From assembly GCF_028389875.1 (NCBI RefSeq), contig NC_084666.1, positions 67,030,422-67,094,421 of the forward strand: a DNA stretch of 64,000 nt, written 5' to 3'. This DNA is from Rhea pennata (Eukaryota > Chordata > Aves > Rheiformes > Rheidae). The notes beneath the pieces were generated by a model that saw nothing but the letters and a program-made list of their open reading frames with translations, was not told where the DNA came from and ran no database searches. This document shows, in pieces, positions 1-11,827 of this stretch. A program made the translations under genes and the position numbers. Position 1 is the stretch's first letter; every line of letters starts with the position of its first letter.

Positions 1-2317
1 CATCCTTCTGGATTGTCTTTAATTTTTATTTTTTAGTAAAATAATCATAATATAAAGGCAATATTGTTTCTCCAGTGGCTGTTTTGATACATTTTGATAT
101 GCTAAAGTGCATTAATTCTAAGATGAGCTAATGTTAGAGACATAGGAATTTATGCTTTAAAGCAAAATTTCCTGGGATCTTACAGCATGTATAAGCATTG
201 AAGGAAAACACTTGAAAGGACTTCAAAACTTGGTTGTTATAGCAGCCATTTTCTCTTAGGGCAGAGCTCATGTTTCCTGACTTGCATACATCTAAGGCTA
301 TGACTTTTTGGTGTTTTGTGTTAGATGTTGTTTATTTTGATGTTTTTCATTCTTAGCTGAAAATATGTCTTTGCTTTCTTTTCTATGGCATATGTAGTGA
401 AGCAAAAGTAGTAGAAACATTCCACACAAGTTGAGTTAAGTGTTAACGGCTGATAAATCTTCATTCCAGCTTGGCTTGTACCACCCCATTTTTCTTAGAA
501 ATGGGCGTACGCCAACCAGTCTGCTTTGATAGCAACATTGACTCTTAGCAGTGTTTGGTTATATCATGCCTTTAATCTATTTTTGTCTTTTTAATGAATG
601 ACAATAAGACCAGTACTGTATGTATTGTAGGAGGAAAGGGATGAATGTGATTTTTGGTTTTTTTCCTCATCCCTGTCTGTCAGGCAATAGCCTCCTGTAG
701 TAGGAGGAAGAGAAATCTGGCTTAAGACTGTCATTCACACTATTGGTTTATTGTTTGTACTTGAGGATTGGGTTGAATTCCTCCTACCGTGTACCATGTG
801 TATTGGAGAAACTTGCGGACATTTTGTCTAGCCCCAGAAATGAAAACCATCCTCAATTTCTGTTTACTGTTCTCTTATAGCTGATTTTTTATTTGGGAAA
901 TTATGGAAATAATTGCAGACTATGGGGAGTGCCATGATAAAAGCTTTGACTGTATGAGTATTTACATGTCTAAATAAAGTATTTAAAAAAATCTCATATC
1001 TTAAAGCCGCAATTTGAACAGTATCAGCTGTTAAAAACATGACTCTAACAACTTTTGGAAACGAAGCCTTCAAAATTATTGCAATTTGGGGAAAAATTCA
1101 AAGAAGCAAAGGGGATATAAACGGGAAAAAGAAGAAAAGGCTGAAGAATGTGAGAATAAATTACAAATGAGCAGTAGAGGTGAAAGTCTGCTGCTTTAGG
1201 AGCCACAGTTTTGTTCAGGAGTCAGGAGGCAAAGCAGCAGTCAGAAGCACGCAGCCTGGGTTCAGGCTGCTTTGAGGGAACCCATGGAAAAATGTCTGCT
1301 GCAGCAGTGTGCTTTGCTTTAACCTCTGGCTAGGGGAGTGCGTAAAGAAAGAGCGAAACTTCAGCTTTCTTGCTGCCAGTAGGTGTTGGGAAATTGTAAC
1401 TATTTTGTGCAAGCTCGCTGGAATAAGGAAAACTTTGTATTTGCTCCTTGCCATGACCATCTGTTCAGCATTAGCTAAACTTGGTTAAAATGTGTTCAAA
1501 AATAAAATAGCTGCTCAGGATTTACTGGCATCATAACCAAAGTTCTGCTTCACAGGGCTAAAACCATTTGTTGCAAGCACTCTGTGCTGGTTGTTGTATC
1601 TAAAACATAGTGTAAGAAAGGCCTAATCTAAGCTATCGCAAGCCATCTCCCAGGATAAATCCTTAACCTGCCTTCTCTCCTACTAGGAGACTTGATGCTA
1701 GTGTCAAATTTTTCCTGTTAACTATTGTGTCAGCAGCTATCCTGTGTTTATATAATGAGTTTTTGGCACTGTAGGTGACTGAAGTCTGAATCAACCAGGT
1801 ATGTAATTTGTCAAAATTTGACAAAAATTGTTGTTGCAAGGTGCTGCTCTTAACCTAGGAGCTTGCTTCTTGATCATTGTGATCCAGTTAAATTTAAGAT
1901 GTTGTTTTAGCTATTGCTGGTTTTCTGACATAACATTTGTAACTATGTGCCTATATAAACAATGTATATGATGTATCTCATGAGTAATAAAATAGAGTTA
2001 AATTTTGTTCAAATGACTCTGACTTCCTTCAGAATATTTTGCATAAGTACAGATGCAGCAGAACACCCTGTGGCTTTCTTGCAAAGGACTCTAAGCATGT
2101 TTTGTTGTTAATTCTGTGTGTTGGCTCAGCAAATACTGTACATAAAGACCCTTTGTGTCTGTTTATAGATGCCAAATTTTATTAATTATGTTCTCTTGCT
2201 GTGTTGATGAATGCTTATTGCTGTAGGTGTCTACCTTTTTAAAAAGAGCAATGCAAGAGGAAATTGTAGAACAAAGCAGGACGCACGTGTTACCCCTTGG
2301 CATTGTTTCTTTCCTAG
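1..2317 (+). other. TSPAN5: TSPAN5 intron (3' part), no exon seen
   Basis: This AT-rich stretch ends in a polypyrimidine tract and the acceptor ttcctag just before the first coding exon of the window. The missing first 44 codons of TSPAN5 would have to contain a Trp-Asn-Glu-Lys end just before this acceptor. I see no such exon here, so it lies further upstream. No repeat or other gene was recognised. Confidence 0.8.
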
Positions 2318-2464
2318 GGAGTGCTGTCCAATATCTCCTCCATCACCGACCTGGGAGGCTTTGATCCGGTTTGGCTCTTCCTAGTGGTAGGAGGAGTTAT
2401 GTTCATTCTGGGATTTGCAGGATGCATTGGAGCCTTGCGAGAAAATACCTTTCTGCTCAAGTTT
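2318..2464 (+). CDS. TSPAN5: TSPAN5 coding exon, residues 45-93 (small loop and TM2)
   Basis: This 147-nt, phase 0-0 exon begins [14 protein letters not shown] after the acceptor ttcctag and ends LLKF before the donor gtaagt. It carries the end of the small extracellular loop with one NIS sequon. It also carries all of TM2 and the short inner loop that contains the conserved Cys-Ile-Gly-Ala-Leu-Arg-Glu stretch. Confidence 0.96.
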
Positions 2465-5400
2465 GTAAGTAGTTTTTGCAATGAAGTGATTCATCACTTA
2501 AATAACATAAATCATGTTCTGTGTTCCTGCTTACCTGTGTAGATTTTTAAAATCTTTTTTTTTTTTTTTTGGGGGGGTGGGGGGGAAGGAAGATGTTATC
2601 TGATGGGAGGGTACTGTTCTCAGTCACTTTTCTTTAACTACTAGCACTTTAAGCAGCAGAGACTATGAAGAACTGTGCTGGATCTGTTTTTAAGGCTAAA
2701 AAATAATATGATACTAGAAATCACAGTGTGGAACTACTACTTTTCATATGCACATAGCTTAATATTTTGCTTTCTTGTCACTAAGGGAGAGAAACTTCTG
2801 GTAAGAAACTGCATATTGAACTTTGAGTTCATAATGAGCTGCCTGTGAAATGTAGAGGAATATAAATACGCCATTGAATGTGACCCACGCGATTTCTAGT
2901 ATGCAAGGGGCCCCTCATGGTACTGAGGAGATAGGACTGCGTTATGAAGGAGGTTGCTTGCTGGTGTCCTCGCCTGTGTACTCTGTAGCTAACTCAACAA
3001 GGCTTCATTGCTTAATGTCAGTACTGAGGAGTGAGAGGGTGGAGACTGTGCCTGGGACAGGGAAAGAAAATAGATAGGAGTTGTCTCTTTGAGCTCTGGG
3101 CTGAATTGTTAGTTGGAGAACTAACATACCCTGGTATCCCAAACCCTTTTAGCTAAATAGCCTGGTTTAATCTTGTGGAACTCCTGCTGAGGATAATGGT
3201 ATCATGTTCCAATTTTACATAAATTTAACATTTATAACAAATTCAAGGTTCCTCCACCCACCACCACTTCTACAGATAGGCACAGCCTGGATAGTGTTAA
3301 TCTGTGTCTTCATAGCCATTAACTGTTAATATATACACAAAAAGGCTTCCAGTGAAACAACTGCTTTCAGATGGCCTGTTTGGCTCCCACAGGCAAGTGT
3401 TGTATAGGAGGGAAGAGGCAGTTTACTGTTCTTGAAGCATTTATAAAGCAGCTTAGGATGGTTCTGGCTTGCTCTTGCCTTGCTTAAGAAGAAAATAAAG
3501 GAGAAAGAAGAAAAGCTATTGTAACGCTTTTTCGTCTCTTCCTTACTTCTCTCAGCTTGCCTAGAATGAACCCATCTGCCATACCAGAAATAGCTTCCTA
3601 TACAGCAGCTGCAGGAAAAATTAAAAATGCATCTGAACAAACACAGAGAGCATATTAAATGAAACTCAACGGCGCAGTTGCAGAAGGGATGGAGCTCCAA
3701 TATAGCAAGACTGCTTTGTGTTTAGAAACACTACGTAGCCTCACTGGTGATGCTTAGAGAAAGTGGCAGATCATTAGTAATGCCTTTGGCATCCATTGCA
3801 TTTGCATTAATCATAACAACCTCATTTCGTTTTAATGTGGATATGAGTCATTCCGTAGACATTCCACTCTGACTTTGTTTTTAATTTCTGCTGTTACCAA
3901 TTTTTGCTTTACATGATTAGACGAAGCTTTACCAGTGAGGATGGCTAATGAAAAAGTCACTTAAAGCACTTTGGCACTGTAAGTTATTCTGTGCCTTTGA
4001 AAATGTCTCTGTACAGGAGCTTAAGATGAGGATTTTCAGAGGGCGCTCCACATGGCAAGCAGCCATCTCCAGTGAAGTTTACAGTGAAATCTCTTGGGCC
4101 TCTCTGAGAATTCCAGTGAACTGTCCTGCTGTAGGTGCCAAATTTAAATTTGTTGGGCTTTTATTTGTCCTTGACAGAATAAAATGCAAGAATCCAGTAC
4201 TACAGGTCTAGCTAAAAAAGGTGTACTTAATTTAAAAATTCCTTTGCCCTTAAAGAAAAATAATTCTTATCTTTTCTTTTTCCTCAGTTTTCTGTGTTCC
4301 TTGGAATTATTTTCTTTTTGGAGCTCACTGCTGGTGTTTTAGCATTTGTTTTCAAAGACTGGATCAAGGACCAACTGTATTTCTTTATAAACAACAACAT
4401 CAGAGCATACAGAGATGACATTGATTTGCAAAACCTCATAGACTTTACACAGGAATATGTAAGTTGGACTCTGTGTATCTATTTCTTTTTTTGCTTGCTT
4501 TAAAGAAATACATTCTCTATTTTTACTTCCCATCTGTCTAGTTTCTTCAAGGTACAACAGAAGTATCCTAGAATGTGATACTGTGGTGTATATATATAAC
4601 CTCTTTTCTTCTCACAGAACTTCTACAAGCACACAGCACCTGTAAGCGGTAGTTTGTTTGTTGATGTTGGGAGAAATACTTATATAGTTTGTTTGTTGAA
4701 ATTGGGAGAAATAATTATGGTAGAGAGTAGAGGTGACTTATTCTTGAAGACATTCAGAGATAGTGTCAAATCTACTATTTGTTTTCATTGGACTTTTGTT
4801 CAGGTTGTTGGAGCGTATTCCGTATGTATGTGTAAAGATATTTTAGGCCTTTTAAAGGCACACTTTCAAAGTACTCTGTAGGAGCTATTGCATCTGTAGA
4901 ATACCTTTTTCTAAGCTTGGTGGAAAGTTACTCAGTTCTGAGATGGGTGTTCACATCTCTTTAGCAGTATTAGAAGTGCTATGCCACACTTCAGAGTGAC
5001 AGAGATGCACAGTGGGATTTTTAAGAAGGCTTTTTAAGAAGGAACCTTAAGGTGATTAGCCTAACTGAAACTGAGCTACAAGTTCTCATGAGAAATCTCT
5101 AAATGATACTGTGCCAGCACTTTAGAGGAGAAAAGCCAGAGATGTGCATGCCTGTGGAAGTCTTTAACTTAGCAGTGCATATAGGAGACCTAAACTGACT
5201 CTCATGCACAAATTATTTTGCCAGTAGTTTCTAGTTTCAGTACTCTCTTTTGGCCTGTGTCTGTGAACTCCTCTCTGAATTTGGTGCTATGTATGTAGCT
5301 AGCTGGCTAAGAGCTGCTGGTTGAAAACACGTCCATTAATATATTTGCAAAATGTACAAAAATTAATTTTATTTGATGCTTCATCTGCTTCTGTTTGTCT

Positions 5401-8400
5401 AGGGGAAAAAATGTCAGTGAATGTGAGTAAATAACAGGATGCAGATCTCTGTGCTGATTTTGGACCTGCTCCAGCTTGGAGAATGCCAGAGGTCACCACA
5501 GTCCGAAAGTAGTGGTCCTTGTGTGTGTAACCAAGAGGCCACAATCCAATTTTGTAGTAGACTGGCACCACATAATAAAACTTGCTCTCCTAACTGGATT
5601 ACTAGTCTTGGCAGATCAGTCAGGGACAGTGCAAGTCTGGAGAGCAAGCTGCTTTTTTAGCTAGCGGAGATAATGGTTGAAGACAGCATGTTTCAGGTAT
5701 TGCAGAACACACAGTGCTACATCTGCAGAGACAAGATTGCAAGTTCAGCATTACTTAAACGTATTTTTTGGTTGGTGGTGGTGTGTGTTTGCTTTTTAGC
5801 ATTGATGGATTCATTGGGCTGGAGCCTTAACTGATATAAACTATCAGTGTTCCGCTGACATCCAGTCCATTCTTATATTCAACATGTTTTACTGGAGACT
5901 CAGTTACTTGTGATATTTACCTTCTCATTCAATTTGGAAGAATCCTGCCTGCCTACAGTAAAGGATATGTTAAGTGCATAACGTGTTGATGTGTAGAAAA
6001 CACTGTGTTCATACCGTGTAGTGTACGGACAAGTGAAAATTTTCCCCAAACTGACATATATAACAGCTCTACCAGTGCAACACTGAGCTATTTTGCTTTG
6101 CTGAGAGCCTAGGAACCTTTAGACTGGGCAGAATATCATACTCTTGTCTATGCTATTGCTAGAGCCTGAGCTCATAGCTCTCTCCATGGTTTTCTCTCCA
6201 CAGAACAGCATTGCAGGGTGTGAACATAACTCTAATTAGATAGTGATTGAAGAACCACTTACAGGTTTGGAATGCTACTTCTCTTTTTTCTTTTTCTTTT
6301 TTTTTCTCCAGAATTACAGCTCCAAAGAAACCAGAGGGAATCTGAAGTTCTTTTTGGAAAGCTAGATTGAAACTGGCAGCAGTGATGCATGTTGTTAGCG
6401 CTGAGATTCGTTTATATTGGAAGTCAATATGTTTTCCTCTGTTCTAGTGGCAGTGCTGTGGGGCTTTTGGAGCTGATGACTGGAACCTTAATATTTACTT
6501 CAACTGCACAGATTCCAATGCAAGTCGAGAGCGCTGTGGTGTGCCATTCTCTTGCTGCACTAAGGACCCTGCCGTAAGTGACAGTCAAGAGCACAGAACT
6601 GGATCTACTGTTCTTGTTTTAAATCACTGTAAAAGAGTATCTTTTGGAAGTCATGTGTGATCTTTGCCTTTTCCCCCTGTCTATTTTTTTTGACTTGCAT
6701 CTCAGCTTAAATATAGGCTTTCCTGCAGTCAGCCAAAATCGTGAACTAACTTAAGCCACTGGCTTGGTTGAACATACTTATTATAGCAAGTAAAAAGAAA
6801 AACAAACAAACAAAAGCCAGAAGCCCCTAATAACTTGAAGGATATGAGCTTTCAATTGGATGTCGTCAGGGTGTTTCACTCCTTGCTGTAAAGAACAACT
6901 CCAAGAGCAAGCAGTCCAAGGTAGGTATTACTCATTATTTAGTGCAGTATCCAGAGGCTGCAGCCAGATTGACCCAGTTTGTGCTAGGTATGGTAATAAA
7001 CAATAGCCTGTGCTCTGAAGAACTGATGTAAGTTTACTTTAGAATTTGGAGATGAAGATCTTTGCGCTTTTTTTATTCTACTTTGAAGTCACTGCTTGTT
7101 CCATAGTCACCTGAGATCAAGCTTTGAAGGTCAGAAATCATTTGAGGGAACTTTTTTTTTTTTTTTTTTTTTAAAAAGTAAATTTTCACATCTTTTAAAA
7201 TACAGTTCTGGATCATCAAGCAGAAGATGCTGTAGTCACACTTTACTAGCACAGATGTGATCAAGAATGAAGAGTAAAGTGTAGGGAAGCAGTTTACTGA
7301 CAGTGAAAGGTTTGGAATAGGGACAGGGGTGTACATAAAGACATATGTCGCTAACTTCATACATTTGACTTTCATGTAATTTAAAAGTAGCAGCCTGTGA
7401 GTGTATGTAGTAGAAAATCACCTATTACTAGGTGGTAATTTCTACTGGGAGTGACTTCTAGTTCCTTGAATGCATGAGTTTGTAGCAATGACTAAAGTTA
7501 GGCAAGTTGCCAACTTGTACTTCAGGTGCTTTCTGCCTTGTTAATGCAACTTGGTCTCCACTCTCAGCACCAATCACTATCATCTCCTTGACAAGGCCCT
7601 GCCATTTCCATGAGCTGTGTTCTAGTTTGTCTGCAGTGAATGTGTTTTCACAGCACTTTGAATTTTCTTCGGGAACATTGCTGTGTTTTAATAAGATATT
7701 AAAGTGGAAAGTAGGTTAGGCTTATGCATTACATTACACTCAGGATTCCTTCTGCCCTTTGCCAGTCAATCCACCCACCCACACAGAGGTGGTCATAACC
7801 CAGTTTTAAAAATATTCTTGTTATAAAACCAAACCACTGACAGCAGTATAAGATAATCCTATAAATACGTAATCCATGCTAAACTTATCTTTGCATCTTT
7901 TTTTTTGGGGGGGTGGGGGGGGGGCTATGCATTTTATGGAGGAAGGTGCAGTAACCAGAAATGTAAAGATAAGTCTCCTTCCTATTTATTGTAGGAAGCG
8001 ACGCTCTGCATCACTTTAAAGAATCTCTCAATACTAAAAGTCAGGGATATAATTTAATCAAGCTGCAAATAGTTCAATTGCAGTGATATGCACAGTTTTT
8101 TTTTTTTTTTTTCCTGTGTGCAAGCGGAACATACGCAGCTGCCCAGCCATTTATGACATGAGAGCTACAGTTAGTATGGCCAGTGTTTTGAAAGGCAGCT
8201 GGATGCTGATGGGGAGCAGACAATCCACAAATCCCTTATAGCACCAGGAACAGAGATGTAGAAATATAGCTTACATAACAAACCTTTTCACTCAGGCCAC
8301 TGGTTCTGTGAAGGTGTACAACCAGTCCCTTCACAATAATGAGTTTTATCTTTTGTCAGTGGGCTGGGTAGACACGAGGAGTAACTGTCCAATGACTGTG

Positions 8401-11400
8401 GATTCAGACTGTGTGCAGTTGCCCGATTTGAGTTAGCACGCAGTGTTGTGCTGGTGCAAAAAGCTATGTGGATGCTTTCTTAAACAGGACTTTAGTATGG
8501 CTTAAATTAGTGAGGGAAAAGTTTACGCTAAGTCTCCTTCGAAATGAATTTGGAGTCTTATAATTGATCTTGCTGTAGTTTATCAAGTTAAAATATCCTT
8601 AATTCTCACAGAGACGAGGCCTAGGAAAATTGACTTATTTCCATTGTTCTTCATGCTTGCTTTCAGTTAACAAGTCCTGAAGTTAAAAGCAGAAGGCCTT
8701 GTTAATAAGGCAAGTGGTCCTTTTAGCACAAAGGAGAAAGCTTAAATCTGTCTATTTGACTCCTACCTGCTTTTACAGACTTGAAGTGGGTGGCTCTGCT
8801 AGTCCAGATCCTAGAATAAGAGCATTGGTCTCATTAAAATATGCAAATTATTCAAATCTTGAAGGTCTGTTGAGGGAATCCAACTTTGGAAACTGACAGG
8901 AGGCAACGAACAGAACTGGTGATGCAGCAGCATGATGTGTTGATGCACTTCCTGCAGAGTGGGAAGACTCTTAGGGGACATTAACTGCAGAGAGGAGGAG
9001 ATAATTTTTTTCATATTGGCTGCCATTTCAAACCAACGTGTGCTGGATGGCTTTCTCGGTTCACAGTTTGACTAATTTGCGATGTTCAGTGCACCTAGCT
9101 AAGACTGGCTTGTTTTCTGACTTCTTTGAGTAGTTCCTTCTTCTGCCCACTGCTAGTATGTGAGCCAGTAGCTTCATGTTTTCCTGCTGTTATGGCTGAT
9201 GCCCAACCTCTCAAACTAAGAAGTATCAACAACTAACTAAAAGTATGAATCTAGTGCAGGGGTGGTAACTTGGGCGTATAGTGGGGCACGTGCAGCAGAT
9301 GCAATTGTCCTTCCTGCAGGCCAAAGAACCATCGTTGTTCCTCTTTTGCTGCCTGACTGACTTTCTGTAAGAAACAAGTGGAGGTATTTCATAGCTAAAA
9401 TATCTAGAAGAGAGTCTTAAGGTGGCTGCACTCTTGGAATTTGGAGGTGTTTGCTGTTTTCCTCATATGAGCTTTCTCAGAAACCTTAGGGGCAGATGGG
9501 TAGTCATCGTTGAAGTAGTTGCTTCATTTTATTGCCCTGAATAACTGTGTATATGGGATTAAAGCAGCTTTGGGGGAAAAGAACAGTCTGGAGATGGTGC
9601 CACTGGGTAGTGCTTATTCACTGGGGAAAATCTGCTGTAGCCTGTATTTCCTGTGCTTTGAATGTGCTAAATTGGAAGCAGCAGTGAGAAACTCCTTCCT
9701 CATATATATCAAGCTCCTGTACAAAAGAATAGGCAGTGGGAAAGCACAGGCAGTAGTAATTCCCATCTTTTTGTTTTCCCTTCTAGTCTTTGGGAGGGAA
9801 CTAGGTCCCGTGTATTCATCCTCTACATTCATCCTCTGGAAGAACTTGTGGGACTTGCAATGGATCTGCCCCTTTTCACCTTTTCATGCTGTTTCATGCT
9901 GCACAAACTGAAACCTGAAAAATGTTAATGGTAGTCTTGGTGTATGTATTTTCAGACAAAACCTTTCCAGCAGAAAGTTCTTTTGCTCAAAATAGATGTT
10001 CCCTAGGCCCTTCTTGACTTCCTGCTGTTTGTATCTGGAATGTGGCATTTATCCAGGTGGAGGGCTGGATTTTTTGGTCTCCTGCTCTGAGAGCTGGGAA
10101 TGTGTTTTTGAATATGTGCTTTTGTTTGCTGTAAATAGTCAATGGCACTGAAAGGAAGAGGGAGGGATTTCTAAAAAGCAGTATGGTGACCAAAGTTGGG
10201 GTGATTGTCTTGCAGTGCCCAAGCCCAGCACTGGAGGACTGGGATAGGATGTTTTGGAGACTTTTTTTCACCCCCCCCCCACTCATTTGCCTCTCTTTCT
10301 TTCTCTCTTGCTCTCTCTCCTAGGAAGATGTTATTAACACTCAGTGTGGCTACGATGCAAGGCAAAAACCAGTAAGCATTACTTTTAATGTGATATCTTA
10401 AAGATCTGAATCCCTTTTGCAAGAGCAAGTTATTCTACTGGTGGAATAGTTGAATGTAGTTATCTTTATTTTTTTTTCCCTTGGCAGGAAGTTGATCAGC
10501 AGATTGTTATCTACACTAAGGGCTGTGTCCCACAGTTTGAGAAATGGCTGCAGGACAATCTTACCATAGTTGCTGGTATATTCATTGGGATAGCGTTACT
10601 GCAGGTAAACCTCGCGTTCCCTGTAATGAGCCAGCAATGTGCCCTTGTGGCCAGGAAGGCCAATGGTCTCCTGGGGTGCATTAGGAAGAGTGTTGCCAGC
10701 AGGTGGAGGGAGGTGATCCTGCCCCTCTGCTCAGCCCTGGGGAGGCCTTGTCTCGAGTACTGCATCCAGTTCTGGGCTCCCCAGGACAAGAGAGACATGA
10801 AGCTACTGGAGAGAGTCCAGCGCAGGGCTACAAAGATGATCAGAGGGCTGGAGCACCTGCCCTATGAGGAACGGCTGTGAGAGCTGGGCCTCTTCAGCCT
10901 GGGGAAGAGAAGCCTGAGGGGGGATCTTACCCATGTGTGTAAATATCTGAAGGGAGGGTGTCAAGGGGACGGGGACAAACTCTTGTCAGTTGTCCCGTGT
11001 GACAGGGCAAGAGGCAATGGGCAGAAGTTGAAGCACAGGAAGTTCTGCCTGAGCGTGAGGGGGAATTTCTTCCCTGTGAGAGTGACGGAGCCCTGGCACA
11101 GGTTGCCCAGAGAGGTTGTGGAGTCTCCTTCTGTGGAGATCTTCAAGGCCCGCCTGGATGCAACCCTGTCTACCATGCTGTAGGTGACCCTGCTTGAGCA
11201 GGGAGGTTGGACTAGATGATCTCCAGAGATCCCTTCCAACCTTACTGATTCTATGAATGAGTTAAAACCCATAGATGCTGGAGAGGGACTTGGAAACATA
11301 TTGTCAGTAGGTTAGTAGGTTTAATGAGGTGAGCTAAATACATGGCACTTGTTTTGTGTTGAAGGATGTCTCATTTTAACTGTAGGGGATCTTTTTCAAC

Positions 11401-11827
11401 TGTCCAGAGTTCAAAAATTACACTGTGTGTTAAATTGGGCTTGGGTAGAGATTTTAAGACTGTACAAATCTATTGTTGGGGAGTATAAATGAGCAGCAAA
11501 TATCCTCTAGTTGCTTTTGTGAAACAATTTCAGAACTATTCAGTTTCTTGGAACCTAGTTCCTTTTTTATTTTTTTTTTAAGGGAAAAACCTGCTGGGTA
11601 CAGGAGTATTTCTGTACTTTTGCTAATGTGTACTGATAATTTAATTTCTTAACTTGCTTTTGCTGTTTTTTATATTGAAGTTCTGTATAACCTAAAGAGT
11701 TTGCCTGTATAAAAAGGCCTTTGTCCAATGCTTTGAATGAATAACCTATTGTCTCTTCCAGATATTTGGGATATGCTTAGCCCAGAACTTGGTTAGTGAC
11801 ATTGAGGCTGTCAGAGCCAGCTGGTAA
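2318..11827 (+). CDS. TSPAN5: Tetraspanin-5, 3' part of the gene (six coding exons)
   Basis: The coding exons are 2318-2464, 4288-4458, 6448-6573, 10324-10371, 10488-10604 and 11762-11827, the last including the stop TAA. Joined, they give 224 residues, numbered 45-268 if the full protein is the usual 268. The product is a four-pass membrane protein of the TspanC8 group, which is known to bind the ADAM10 protease, help it leave the ER and steer its substrate choice. Visible features are TM2 ([19 protein letters not shown]), TM3, a large extracellular loop with the CCG motif and eight cysteines (the TspanC8 mark), and TM4. Sequons are present at NIS, NCT, NAS and NLT. All five introns are phase 0 with GT-AG ends. 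The residues match my memory of mammalian TSPAN5 almost everywhere, which separates it from TSPAN14, 17 and 33. The start codon and TM1 lie outside the window. RAP1GDS1 is the convergent neighbour. Confidence 0.97.
2465..4287 (+). other. TSPAN5 intron, 1823 bp
   Basis: The intron runs from donor gtaagt to acceptor ttcctcag. A run of 16 T followed directly by G7-T-G7 lies at 2555-2585. I see no coding exon and no known interspersed repeat in the rest. Confidence 0.85.
2555..2585 (+). repeat. T16 tract joined to G7-T-G7 tract
   Basis: A homopolymer T run passes directly into a G-rich run broken by a single T. The same layout recurs at 7898-7924, at 15139-15169 and, in weaker form, at 41402-41425. 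Confidence 0.95.
4288..4458 (+). CDS. TSPAN5: TSPAN5 coding exon, residues 94-150 (TM3, start of large loop)
   Basis: This 171-nt, phase 0-0 exon starts [16 protein letters not shown] and ends DFTQEY before the donor gtaagt. It encodes TM3, whose membrane-embedded Glu is typical of tetraspanins, and the first helices of the large extracellular loop. Confidence 0.96.
4459..6447 (+). other. TSPAN5 intron, 1989 bp
   Basis: The intron has donor gtaagt and acceptor gttctag. It is AT-rich with short open frames on both strands that overlap each other and resemble no protein. No repeat family was recognised. Confidence 0.8.
6448..6573 (+). CDS. TSPAN5: TSPAN5 coding exon, residues 151-192 (CCG motif)
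   Basis: This 126-nt, phase 0-0 exon begins [15 protein letters not shown] and ends CCTKDPA before the donor gtaagt. It carries the tetraspanin CCG motif and six of the eight large-loop cysteines. The sequons NCT and NAS are present. Confidence 0.97.
7152..7172 (+). repeat. Poly-T tract (21 nt)
   Basis: An uninterrupted run of 21 T lies in the intron. It could be the tail of an old retroposed copy in reverse orientation, but no body of such an element is recognisable beside it. Confidence 0.9.
7898..7924 (+). repeat. T9 tract joined to G7-T-G10 tract
   Basis: This is the second copy of the T-run to G-run layout seen at 2555-2585. The G-rich strand is the sense strand of TSPAN5, so the transcript would carry it. 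Confidence 0.95.
10324..10371 (+). CDS. TSPAN5: TSPAN5 small coding exon, residues 193-208
   Basis: This 48-nt exon encodes [16 protein letters not shown] between acceptor tctcctag and donor gtaagc. It supplies the seventh large-loop cysteine. It is separated from the next exon by an intron of only 116 bp. Skipping it would keep the frame but lose that cysteine. Confidence 0.96.
10488..10604 (+). CDS. TSPAN5: TSPAN5 coding exon, residues 209-247 (eighth Cys, start of TM4)
   Basis: This 117-nt, phase 0-0 exon begins [17 protein letters not shown] and ends IFIGIALLQ before the donor gtaaac. It contains the last large-loop cysteine, an NLT sequon and the first two thirds of TM4. A CR1 element begins about 17 bp after the donor. 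Confidence 0.96.
10605..11761 (+). other. TSPAN5 last intron, 1157 bp, more than half CR1
   Basis: The intron has donor gtaaac and acceptor tctcttccag. About 640 bp (10622-11260) are a CR1 copy in sense orientation. The remaining 500 bp before the acceptor are unique AT-rich sequence. Confidence 0.9.
10622..11260 (+). mobile_element. CR1 LINE, 5'-truncated, sense orientation
   Basis: This is the 3' part of a CR1 retrotransposon. One reading frame runs from 10626 to the stop at 11181-11183 and encodes the C-terminal end of ORF2 (reverse transcriptase protein). Recognisable stretches are [20 protein letters not shown] and [20 protein letters not shown]. The frame is broken once, by TGA at 10878-10880. 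The element ends in the CR1 3' hallmark ttctatgaatga instead of a poly(A) tail. The 5' edge is estimated from where similarity to CR1 begins and may be off by about 10 bp. Severe 5' truncation is normal for CR1. The few disabling changes suggest a fairly young copy. Confidence 0.95.
11762..11827 (+). CDS. TSPAN5: TSPAN5 last coding exon, residues 248-268 and stop
   Basis: The exon encodes [20 protein letters not shown] plus Trp and then TAA at 11825-11827. It finishes TM4 and gives the short cytosolic tail. It continues into the 3'UTR. Confidence 0.97.
   Translation: MFGICLAQNLVSDIEAVRASW

Larger units (their letters stand above)
6574..10323 (+). other. TSPAN5 intron, 3750 bp
   Basis: This is the longest TSPAN5 intron in the window. 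It holds a T21 run at 7152-7172, a T9/G-rich junction at 7898-7924 and a C10 run at 10271-10280, close to the acceptor ctctctcctag. An open frame of 130 codons at 9519-9911 has no recognisable domain and I treat it as chance. Confidence 0.8.

Noticed and set aside
3326..3700. 124-codon open frame on the - strand
   Set aside because: Low-complexity Ser/Phe/Cys-rich translation of AT-rich intron sequence with no family resemblance.
9519..9911. 130-codon open frame on the + strand in a TSPAN5 intron
   Set aside because: The flanking TSPAN5 exons join in frame without it and it resembles no protein.
10961..11299. 112-codon open frame on the - strand
   Set aside because: Antisense of the CR1 ORF2 fragment.
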